NCBI GenBank assembly: GCA_031763025.1
Contig: JASSKH010000001.1
Location: forward strand, 8,737,024 to 8,801,023
Length of the DNA: 64,000 nt
Source: Macrocystis pyrifera
Taxonomy: Eukaryota > Sar > Phaeophyceae > Laminariales > Laminariaceae
Direction of reading: 5' to 3'
The notes under the pieces were generated by a model. The model saw only the letters and a program-made list of their open reading frames with translations. It ran no database searches and was not told where the DNA came from. A program made the position numbers and the translations under genes. Shown in pieces: positions 23,242-33,869 of this stretch (its first letter is position 1; the number at the start of each line of letters is the position of its first letter).

Positions 23242-24121
23242 TTGATCTCCAAGCTGAAAATGGCGATGAAAGAAAACGGGAAAGAAGAAGAATGGGACCG
23301 CGTCCGCCAGGTTGGAAATCCGTGCTCGAGCCCGTTCGTAGAATCGTACATTACCTTCGTATCTGAGGACCAGAAGCAGGTCGGGGTTCAGGCCAATCAG
23401 GCCGCGCCAGTGTTGGAGCACACGCTCAAAGATCTGCCAAGCGACTTGCGGTCGCGCGCTCAGGTGGCCAGCTCTCCGGTGGAGCGTGTTTCTTTGACCC
23501 GAGATATCGCCTGGTATTCTTTGGCTTGCTTTTCGATGAGTAGGGGATGCGATCTTTCCCTTACCATGCGGCCGCGCATTTCAACACTCCCAGCGTCTAA
23601 GGGCTCGACCTTCAACTTTCACTTGAGCAAGACGCCTTGGGTCTCTAGTGAGGCAGTGGTAGTGTTAGCGGACTGAGCATTCCTGGCGATTTGGGCCTTT
23701 CGGGCGGTTTATGGCGTACATCTCTGCCGCACAGCGGATTGAGTGGGACTTAGCCGCCGGGCACCTCTTCCCCTTGGCTACGGCAGAAGGTGACCGGGGC
23801 CGTCTCTCTCTCCCCAGTCTGTATGACGGCAAACCTGCGACGCTATCTGCGGATGGCAGACCTGCCGAACCACTTCACGATGCACTGCTTTCGAGTGAGA
23901 GGCACGCTCGGCAAATCCTTGGCCGGGGCGGCTGCGTACGAGATCATGAAAATTGGTGGCTAGAAGACAGAGTCAGTTGCGAAGTACTTCATCTGGGCTA
24001 CCGCGAGTGGACAAGTGCGGGAAAGCAAGACGAAACGTGGCGAGAGCTACGCGGACGCTACCGAGCTATCATTGTCGCCAGAATCCAGATGGACTTTGCG
24101 GCGAGCACGGGTAAGGACTGA
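23242..24121 (+). pseudogene. Tyrosine recombinase pseudogene
   Basis: Recognised by the core layout of eukaryotic tyrosine recombinases. A helical N-part contains the catalytic Arg in FSMSRGCDLS (Arg codon 23542-23544). The conserved beta-region reads STFNFHLSKTPW. The HxxR box is MHCFRV (His 23883-23885, Arg 23892-23894), followed by KSLAGAAAYEIMKIGG and KTESVAKYF with the candidate nucleophile Tyr at 23985-23987. In a working enzyme these residues cleave and rejoin DNA during element integration. Disruptions: a stop and frameshift at about 23676-23710, a frameshift near 23820, an in-frame TAG at 23961-23963 where the family usually has Trp after GG, and a frameshift near 24090 before the tail DFAASTGKD. 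It is therefore inactive. The family could be Crypton-like or DIRS-like; no reverse transcriptase was found nearby. Confidence 0.8.
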
Positions 24122-24243
24122 GTTCATGTGATAGACGTTTGGGTGAGAGAAGTCTGCCCGGACTAGCGGTCAACCACAACTGCAAATATAAAAGAGGCGC
24201 AACAAACTATGGGCGGGACGACCGGCCTGCGCAGGAGTCCATT

Positions 24244-24627
24244 CCAATACTTACATTAATTGATCCACGGTAGAGCCAGAATACTACAGTAAAATAGCGA
24301 CCCAATCCTTAGGCTAACATTTGACACAAATAATGGATACATCGATTATATCGAAATGTCTCGGAATCTGTATCGTAGCGAGGTCACTTCTCCCTTTCGC
24401 TCCCGAGACCTCGGGAGTAGAGTTAGTCGCACTATTGCTTGAGACCGTCCCACCCACCCGGCAGTAGGATTTGTATTGTTGGGCTCGTACACCCAGATCA
24501 CTTACCGGTACTATCCCCGCGCCGAGTAGGGGATACGCCACTCTGCTCAGCGCGGGGGGGGAAACCTGCCCAGCGCAGGAAGCTTCATCCAATCCAATAC
24601 TTACATTAAATTATCCACGGTAGAGGG
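24244..24627. repeat. Short repeat bracketing the right direct repeat
   Basis: CCAATACTTACATTAA..ATCCACGGTAGAG occurs at about 24244 and again at about 24595. C2 has the same pair at about 39935 and 40295. Together with the ~120-bp repeats it gives an interleaved direct-repeat pattern at the right end of the recombinase gene. Confidence 0.6.
24292..24415. repeat. Right ~120-bp direct repeat of the YR element
   Basis: Diverged copy of 21964-22082, in the same orientation, about 170 bp after the recombinase stop. Confidence 0.65.
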
Positions 24628-24865
24628 ACATAATCAGTATTATGTCGGCAGCATTACGGCAAGAGACGAGTTGCGTCCTCATGTTAATTTCGAGTATTAG
24701 TTGCTGCTGAAGATTGTGCGCTCTATTCAAGGTATAACCGTACGACCGGAAAACGGCATACAGCCCGCCGATGCCACTGCATCCGAACGTTACGCTCCAA
24801 GCGCGCCTGTAACCCAACTAAGATACTTCTCAAATTTACGGTGGCGATCTCGCAGCATTGTGCTG

Positions 24866-25175
24866 CTACCCTGTTTCTGCTTTTGGTGCTGCTGCGCTGG
24901 TTATGTGGGGAGATCGTGACAATGTGACAACTGTGCTGCCGTGGAGGGAGCGGGGATGTATATATACTGAGCAGTAACCAGAAGAGGTTGGATGCTGGGG
25001 TGGGGGTGGTCAATCACCCTCTACCCTGTTGCTGCTTTTGGTGCTGCTGCGCTGGTTACGTGGGGAGATCGTGACAGTGTGACAACTGTGCTGCCGTGGA
25101 GGGAGCGGGGATGTATATATACTGAGCAGTAACCAGAAGATGTTGGATGCTGGGGTGGGGGTGGTCAAACACCCT
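24866..25175. repeat. 155-bp tandem duplication unique to C1
   Basis: The unit beginning CTACCCTGTT at 24866 recurs at 25021 nearly unchanged. C2 has only one copy (about 40545-40700), so the duplication happened after C1 and C2 separated, and the few differences show it is young. Confidence 0.85.
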
Positions 25176-26289
25176 CTTTACATCCGGCGCGGGAATGCAT
25201 GGTTTGACCCCGAATGTTCCAGTAAACCGTCTGACTTATCTACCGGAATCTCGCTCCGGGATGTGATTGCCCTCATCGGTTTAAAACAACGAAGTAACCG
25301 ACAGGTTCAAAAACGTTTCATGCTGAAGCCCCGGTCGATAGTTGTATTCTTCTACGCGTAAACACTTCTACGTGTGTTTGCACCACCCAATAATGAAACT
25401 TGCCCACCTCGGATACCGCAACACTTGACGTGTTAGCTTAATGTTCAGAGTGAGCGACAAAATCGTATCATTACGTTACTACGTTAACTGCCTTAATGAT
25501 TTAGTATATTGGCAAGGCGATCGCGAAATATGATGATAGAGTATCAACTTTACCCCGTATTGACCGAGGTTTATGTGTCGCGGCGTTAAGGTAGCCAGCT
25601 CTTAGCGAGTACCACCATGTCCGAGAATTGACGGAACGCCTAGCGGCCATCGTATTGCACGTTCTAGGGACAACGTCCATGGTGAAATACACGTTTAAAA
25701 CATTACGCGGAACCAGCCCGTAGTTTTTATTAGTAGCGATATGTTATTTCAGTTTGTACTGTAATACACATTAGACGTTAGACGAGTGCTACGGTAGCAG
25801 GTCCCCTTTTACGTCATATGTATCCAGTCGATAAAAGCCATTCGTCCGAGTGACAACTGGCATTCTTGAGTATTCGAACTTATTGTTATCCCAATTCCCA
25901 CCGGCGGGGGATTGCTCGCTACTCCGCGACAACAAACGATACCTGCGTCCAACTATGAGTGAGATACATGGCCACTCGTCCGAGTGGCGAGAACGCGGTA
26001 GGGGAAATGAGGGTACCCCCCCCACCGTAGCACCCGCCATAGCGTACATGGCCAATTATACGTTAGTGTGATAACGGATTTCCTGTTGGATATCGTAACT
26101 TAGGTTTGACAAACAACGTATATGACCAAAATCACGTTAACATTGTTTTACGGTAACAGCCGCAGCAGCAGCAGTCAGTATCGAGGTTCGTCATGGTGTT
26201 AACGGAACTATTGCTACTATAACGTAAGTCAAACCCAAAATGCGCATGGTCGGTAAAGCACTACGAGGTAACGTGTTAGCTCGTATGCA

Positions 26290-26785
26290 AAGTATGTTGC
26301 TGTTGCTGTTATTGCTGTTATTGTTGTTGTTGTTGTTGTTGTTGTTGTCTTCACATTATATCGTCCTTTCTACCCAGCTTCATCAGTACACTGAGCGTCC
26401 GTCCTGATTCCATATCCTAGAGAGATACTGATTCTGTGGTCACAGACTGTGAGACAGAGGAAGACCCAAAAAAGAAACAAAAATCGCAAATTGAAGGGTC
26501 AAGCAAGTGAAGGGCAGCGTACCAGAGACGAGAACACAACCACACAAGCAAAACTAGACAAAAGGAAGAAAAGACAATAAAACAAAAATAAATTCTGCAA
26601 TGAACCAGAATACAAATGACGCAAGGAGATCTTAAAGACTGCTAGATGGAAAACATACGTACTCAGGAAGGACATATAGGTGCCGCGCGAACGAAGAAAG
26701 AAACACGAAGGAGAGGAAGATACCGGCATGCGGACGGCGGGGTGGAAAAAGGAAAACGAACGGAGAGATAAGGCGAAAAAAAAAT
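26290..26785. other. C1-only ~500-bp segment
   Basis: Where C1 has this block, C2 reads directly from GTTAGCTCGCATG to ATGTAGTAACACAAG (about 41820-41845). The block opens with a (TTG/TGC)n microsatellite at 26296-26348 and is purine-rich on the plus strand between 26460 and 26790. Insertion in C1 or deletion in C2 cannot be told apart. Apparent frames inside are compositional. Confidence 0.6.
26296..26348. repeat. GTT/GCT trinucleotide microsatellite
   Basis: Run of TTGCTG changing to TTATTG and then (TTG)n, absent from the paralogous place in C2. Confidence 0.85.
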
Positions 26786-28459
26786 ATGTAGTAAAACAAG
26801 TTACCGCAGCAGATAACGTACATCCCCAATCCAACGTCGGCATTTTGATGATATTGCCGTCTCGGCTCGTACGTGAGAGTATGAAGATTACGCTAAAGGG
26901 GGATATCGTAGTGGTGTTAGAGATGGACAACGTGCTGCCTGGGTCTCCTATTTCTGGGTTTTTTGTTGGCGGGAATCCCTCCTAAGTATATTCTGTTTTA
27001 GGCTTGCAAAGATATGGTTGCGTTTCTTCACCGGAACAGATGTTTATTTCCCCCTCCTGACGCTAGTTTTGCAGATATCCCTTACCGGGATATCGTCGAA
27101 GGCAGATATCACGGCTGCACTATATTACTCGGCAATGACGCTTCACCACTATCACTGATAACACATGATAGAGACTCGGGTAGACCCAACGTCGTAGCAT
27201 TATGTTGAAACGACTTTGGCTCCAACAGAAATTCAGTAACATTATGTTAGGCTGATCATCGTCAGACCGTAAGGATTTTTGTAACCCGGATCTGTATCGA
27301 CAGTAACACCGTAACATACTGTTAGAGGGACCTCCGGGTTTAGGTTAACGTCCAATCAAAATGTTACGCATCAGCCGGCTCAGACCGTAACCTTGCTAAC
27401 GTCAGTTGGATGTTGCGTCATCCGACCCTAAGGAAATCAGACGGGGGGTCCGAATACCGTAGTGTTAGCAGCGTTGGCCACTATGTTATGTCTCATGTCA
27501 GTGTGCACTCTCCACTACGTCATAACCTTTTTTCTTCTTACACAGGTTTTTTTCCACTCCAAAGTTATTGGAGGCTGTCCTGCGACCACGGAGTGTATTT
27601 AATTGCGGCCATCAGTTAATGTGAGAAAAACAACAACAGCAACACTTATCTGTTAGTTTGATAGTTGTATTGGGTTACGTGTTAGTAGTCCTGGCCAACA
27701 TGCTAAGCTTATTCATGGGTGTTCAATGTAACACTCCTTTTTAAGTTACCACAATGTTGCAGTGTTATGCATAACGCTGCGTAAACAGGAACCTCATGTT
27801 ATCCAGTTAGTAAAATCTGTGGATATAAATATATGGGCATGTTGGCGCTATAAGGTACGTTTAAGGTAAAATCTTCACATTGTGTTACATCGATACTACA
27901 AGCACGGATCACGGCGTAACATACTGGTACTGTACCCGAACTGGACAAAATTGAGCAGAAACATAAGGTCAAGACGTGCCAACGTTCGAGGGTATCCTGA
28001 TGATGCTGTGATACCGCGTCATCGCGAATACGCCCTCAGTGCTGGTACCATGTTAGCACGCGGCCAGCCTCATAACCTAGATACATATTATCTGAGAGTT
28101 TCGTTATCCGGGGTGTGGAAACTTGCATTTTGGCGAACAAGTGAACAATATATTTTGCGGGTCAGCGCCCTGTTTTCCACTTCTTTTTACTGTTCTACTG
28201 AGGGAGGAGGAAAAACCAAGAAGTAGAAATTTCATATATTCCCGATTCCTGGATGCAGTCTCATCAGAACACGATATTTAAGAAAGTCAATGTACCAGTT
28301 TTATATTTTCGTACTGGAAGTGAAGTTGATAACATTTTCTTCCGAGTTCAGTCACACGAAAATCTATTTTACCGAAGAGGTGTAACTATGTTAAAATCTT
28401 GCCGAGTACATGGTGCAAGGGCATTTATCCCGCCGCTAGCTGCATGCTTATACAATGTG

Positions 28460-29370
28460 TGCATGAACATCATCTCTTCTACAAGAAAGTCTCGTACTGG
28501 TATATATCAAGAGCAGGAGAAGTCACCATTGGACCAAGTTGAATTTCAAGCCGAACCACAATCATCCCGTGTAAATCATCCCGTACCAAATACTACTGCT
28601 GTAGAAATGTCAATTATATGTGACATACACGTAATAACTCCTACCAATTCAATACCAACTCATACCTATGCATAAGCAACAACACCCCTCAAAACCCTTA
28701 TCCCGACACCTATCATCCCGTGTGGTAAATATATTGGCTTACTTGTACGCAAAATACTGATACGACCACGCCTTGATGATCAACAAAACACCACGAGTAA
28801 CAACATACAAAACATAAGAAACATATATATGCCACACATACAATACATACGTGTGTCCTATAACCATGATGCAGCTGTACTGCTGTACCAATACATACAT
28901 TTTCACAATGACCTGACATCATACAGAACCCTTTTGCATATATATCACGACGTACCAGGTACCTCGTAAACATCAATAACACGACCCTTGCCTCAGTAAT
29001 AACACGAGAATTCAATATGAACATCCTTGTACATACATACCCATTTCGCTCAGTGCCGAAAGCAAAATACTTGTAGATACACACATATGTCTGAAACAAA
29101 ACAATTTCTTGCTGAAAAAGCAGGTAAACCTCTGAACTATATATAACTTCTTGCTAAAATTATTCAAATAAGATCCCGCCAGTACGACCTGACATAGATC
29201 TTCGACATATCTTGACACATACATACAGATCTCGTATACACTACTTTCGAATCTACACAAAAAGCCATATAAAATAATATCTAGACATTATAAAACTGCA
29301 AAGTTGAGTATCAACTATTTAATCAGTCGTACTCACAGCTGACGTATTTCAAAATAAATAAAAAATCATA
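28460..29370. other. C1-only ~910-bp A/C-rich insertion
   Basis: C1 departs from C2 after CCGCCGCTAG..CATGCTTATACAA and rejoins at TAGGCTAAGCC; C2 is continuous at 43530-43565. The block is rich in CATACA and AATACAAAACA, like the satellite at 0.75-2.66 kb, and carries a TACCAGGTA palindrome at 28953. Inverted ends are not evident. Confidence 0.55.
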
Positions 29371-32300
29371 GGCTAAGCCAAATTGACTTCAGCCCAGGAC
29401 TGGCTATGACATTATATGAGTCACCCCCCCGAACGATATCGCGGAGCGGCTGCGTCACTCCGAGGCAGCTGTGGTTAGAGCTTGAAACGACCGAACGCAA
29501 ATTATTTATTGTTCGCTTTGTTAGTGTTTTATCGAACATCTACACGTACGTACGCACGTATCCTACAGAAACAACGTCAACAACAAACTTCACCAGTGCC
29601 AGCAGCAGCGGCAGCAGCAGAAGATCGTAGTTGTTATTGTTGCGGTGAAGAGTATGACGTACGAGTGCTCGGCTGACCCGACGATTTCGGAGAGCACCTG
29701 CGTCTGCATATCAGGCGTCGTGCAGCTGTCTGCGCTTTGACTCACCCTAACCCTATAGTGGTGAATATATTTATAGATCGGGAACGGATCCGATAACAAG
29801 CTGATATGTCGTCGCACAGATAGTTCAGCGTTATGGTTCATGGCAATTTTTTGGCTGAGTGCATATTAGCAAAACCCACGTCGACAGCAGTAGCTGGCAC
29901 TTTTTGGTTGATCGCGTTGGTTGGAATACCAAGTGGACACCCTACGAAACGATGCCGGCAGACTGGTAGAACACGAGAACAGACATGGTTGTTGCTTGTA
30001 GCTTGAAAGCGGTCGAGCGCTAGGCTAGGTATTTCGTGATATTTGATTCATCGCTACTAACTGTAGGTGGCGAACCAAGAAAATACAAAGGCTATAACAA
30101 CATCCGAGAATAGCGTTTCATACGTGGCACAGCATCGCCCAAACCGGTATGTTATGACGTGCGGATGAGGGTGATGATTAGTAGCCATGATCTCCGGCGT
30201 TTATGGGACAAGGGGGTGCGCGCTTGAAATGGCTCGAGCGAGTTGGGTTGCTGCTGAAATAACAAAAATGGGGGAATAGCAGCAATTCAACCTCATGATC
30301 ACGCACATGCACATCGCCGATCGCGGCAATGACATACTACCCGACTCCCCCCTAGAGTCAAAGAAGAGATTCTATGATACTCGGGATCGAGAGAGTAATT
30401 GCGTCCCGTCGTACTCTCGACCGCCTGGGCGTGGATACTTCACATATCGAGTACTGACGGCACAGTAAGTTATGGAATAGTACCAACCTCAAGAAGTTTA
30501 TCAGGTTTTCGGTGTCAAACGATTCTTGCTAGTATCGTACCTGGTATGTATTGATCACAAGGACCTGCCTAGACAGGAAAATATGGTATTGCTGTTCGTT
30601 GGGCAGTGGGCGACATCATGGTATTGGATCACACGTAGCGGCACGGCTAGAAAATAATTCACAGCAGCAGGCGGATGGCGTGTCAAGTGAATATCTTTGC
30701 TGCGGCATATACCTATCGCGTATACGATAAAGCGGAGACCGGTTTATGTATTATGTAGCTACGTAAAACCCCCAAAATTGCTTCGCATTGCTGCTGTAAA
30801 GTGAATTGTGATATCATGCCTAATATTTCAGTTGCGTTCATACGTTGCGGCAAAGCCACGCGAACATTAAACGCGCAAGATATCGCTCACGCATAAAAAA
30901 CGAAACTCGTACCTGTACCTGTTTTGCTTTCGGGTTGGGGCGCAGACAAAATTCAGATTGATGTTTGCGTGCCCGACAAAGTAATGTCACATATTGAAAT
31001 GAGTGATTCCCCTCACGGACTGCTGTGTGAAAAAAAACACTTTAGAGCCAAGCGATCGACTAGAGCCGTTTTGAGCACAGATAACAAGTGATATGGCACA
31101 ACGGATGTATGATGACTTCCCACGCGCATTGCTGGGTGAAAGGGAATCTCAAAAACCCATACGCTTCAGAGGATTCGAGCACGGATACTTGTGGATAGTT
31201 GACCGCCGGGGCGGAAATTGGGTCTTGATGGGGTGAAATTTGGTGGCAAAACCCACAGGTTGCGCCAGGCCGACACACGCTTCCATCTCTAAGATGCGAC
31301 TGGATAAAATGAAACTGCTCACTCTGGCTGAGTACCTCTCGCGCGGACGCGATGGGGCGCATAATGGTTGAGAATTATCACGTTGTTTGTGTGCGGGACA
31401 GCAGTACGTACGTGTTCATTTGAAACAACTGTGCAGTGTCACTGGATTGTGTTGCCGGTACCGTTGAAGCTGTTACGATGAGGCACAGATAACTATAATA
31501 TGTCTACATTGCCCCCTAAGTGAACCGCATGGTGGAAAATAACATATTGGTACCTGCTAGGTGAGAAAAATGGATCAGTTAATCAGTGCAATCTAGGACC
31601 GTCTCGCAGCTGATCAGGTGCATGCAAATTTGTGATATCGACGTCGCGGCAAAACGACGATGAGACACAGCAGTAGTATTGCGTCTTCACGAGATTCCTA
31701 AGGCGTTGTACTAAATCTGCGAAGTAGGGTAAATGATCGTAAAAAATAGGTTGAAAAGTGAATATTCTGGCGGATACCTCTAGCGTGGGTGTGATGAGGC
31801 GCAAAATACATACTATTTAGAAAACACCTTGGCTTCCTCGATGAAACACCGGTTCGTCAACACTGCAGTGTCAACATTCGAGAGAATGGCCTTCGAAGGA
31901 AAGGAGTACTTGCACGAATGTGATATGCGTGTGTGCCCATGTTGGCTGATTTTACCAAAATCATCCAAACTTGCGTTTATACCCTGAATACGGTCCTGGC
32001 GATCCACCCATTGGTTCCACAGGCGAAGTCATGGCTCGTGCGAAGTTGTGGCCGCCCTGTACAAAGTGCACTCACTATATGACTTCTGGCTTCGCTTCAC
32101 GTTCGCCAGTTCAATTTTGTTTCTCAAACGAAATTCAGTTTCGACTCAAGGACCAAGGACACGGTGCGGCCCGAGATGGCCACGATGAGCTGCAGGTCGA
32201 GTGGTACGAGTAGCAACGCAGGTGAACGTTCAGTCCTTCAAGCCGAATATGCGTTGTTCACTGCACGGCGAGTAACGATCGTCTGGATGCGATCGAGGCC

Positions 32301-32504
32301 GATGCAACCAAGAAGGAATGATGGCTCGAAACGGTAGAGGATAGTACCGCCGAGAACTGGGAGCGGCTCGAAAATATCCAAGACCTTCAAAAAGGTCTGG
32401 ATGACATCCACGTCATCAAGGACGCTCACGGGACAAGCGATGACCACGGGCAGCATAACGGTGGGGCTTTCGCTCTCGGTAGCGAGTGAAAAACGATATG
32501 GCTG

Positions 32505-32873
32505 ATGGAGAAGATCACGGCGTGGAAGAACCCTGACATTCGAGTGTTATGCCTCCCTTGCGGCCAGAAGACAAAAATGTGTGACTTGCCGAGAGTCCAA
32601 CTGCAAGTCGTCTTTAAGAACACTGCCCTAGTATCCTCTGCGGTAGTGGAAGAGCTCCATTCTTTACCGGGTCTTGATGTGACTTCGTTTCCGCTACATG
32701 GGGTGGAACCAGGCACCGATCAAATCATCGACATCAACAATCCATTCGCCGTTCTGGCGACTGTGTTGCTTCTCGTTATGGGGTGGCGTAAAATCTCGGT
32801 TTGGGGAAGGACGCTGGTGGAGAAGCTACCCCCGACATTCCAGGACGACGTCGACGTCACAACGCGAAACTAA
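32505..32873 (+). pseudogene. Open frame of unknown function in C1 (neutral relic)
   Basis: 122 open codons from an ATG, reading KITAWKNPDIRVLCLPCG, LPRVQLQVVF, LPGLDVTSFPLHGVEPG and a hydrophobic stretch near residues 83-95. The C2 counterpart shares the frame but has a frameshift and a stop. Over 70 aligned codons (32580-32789 against 46710-46919) I count 10, 10 and 11 differences at codon positions 1, 2 and 3, so there is no sign of selection on this frame since duplication. The opposite strand is also partly open in both copies, so the original coding strand is unresolved. I do not recognise the protein. Confidence 0.35.
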
Positions 32874-33869
32874 CCCCAAGCGATTATAATATCAGTCCAC
32901 AAGGCGAGGATAGCCCGGTTCAGCAGCAAAGATATCGAGTGTTCGACAGCTCTCTCGCTAAGTCTATCTTAAACGAGCCGCCGGGCATCAACGAAATGCC
33001 AAAAGAAGTGCTTCTTATTTGAGCTCAAGATTGCATCGACGCCGATGACTTGTCGCATGTCGAACCTCACAGGGACACGGTCGAATCTCGCGAAGAACAA
33101 GAGCGCCCCAATCGACGTGTGCGCCGCGCAGGGACGAATGTTCCGCTTAGCTGGCGTGCTTCGGTTGGGCCTCACAGCGGCCATGTCGGCTCGAAAGAAA
33201 GGGAGGCTTATGCAATTACCGCCATACCCCGGACATCCGATTCCGGGCCGAACCGCAACGCGGTGGAGGTGCCAGTGGGGCTGCATACATGTAGGTCAAG
33301 CCTGGTATTGGCACGGTTCCGAATGCTTCTGCGTGCGACGACGAAAACGGGAACGGCAAGGAGGACGCTCTGCTAAATTGTCCAAGGGTGACGAGGAATA
33401 GGGGTGCGGGCTACCAGACGGGGGCGGGGCGAATCTCGGGAACCGAACGAGATCAGGTTTCAGTGAATAAAGCACAGCTTATAAAGCCGGATTTTTTGTC
33501 CTTTTACTAACCAGGTGGGGTCGAAAATTTATATCAGTGCTTGACGGTGTGGGGGGAGTTGTCAGTCACTGAGATTGATAGCAAGTCTGAGCTCACGGCC
33601 TTAGATCGCATGACGATTGCGTGTATGTTTTATTTTCAGGGTTAGGGTAAGGGGTTAGAGCACATGCAACGCTTTGAGTCCCAGTTACAGTTGCCTAGGG
33701 TTTTTGTGTCTCGACTTCAACGTCCGTTTCGAGTCGCGAAATGAGTTACTAAAGTTGACCAGTTGGCTCGCATCGCTGCCCATGGGACACCCGTGCATGT
33801 AAACGGTTTCGCCGATATGTACATCACGCCCGCTCTGACGTGAAAACATCCCTGCAGCGTCGATCCGTA

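Noticed and set aside
24701-24919. 72-codon plus frame with identical length in C1 and C2 (40382-40600)
   Set aside because: It has no ATG start (TTG). Differences between copies fall 6, 13 and 7 on codon positions 1, 2 and 3, which shows no coding constraint.
31060-31362. 100-codon minus frame in C1 with a similar frame in C2
   Set aside because: The plus strand is equally protein-like between copies, both strands carry stops in one or other copy, and similarity is explained by DNA homology alone.
33636-33656. Telomere-like GGGTTAGGG, also near 29745 and 63893
   Set aside because: Only one or two units each; too short for an interstitial telomere.
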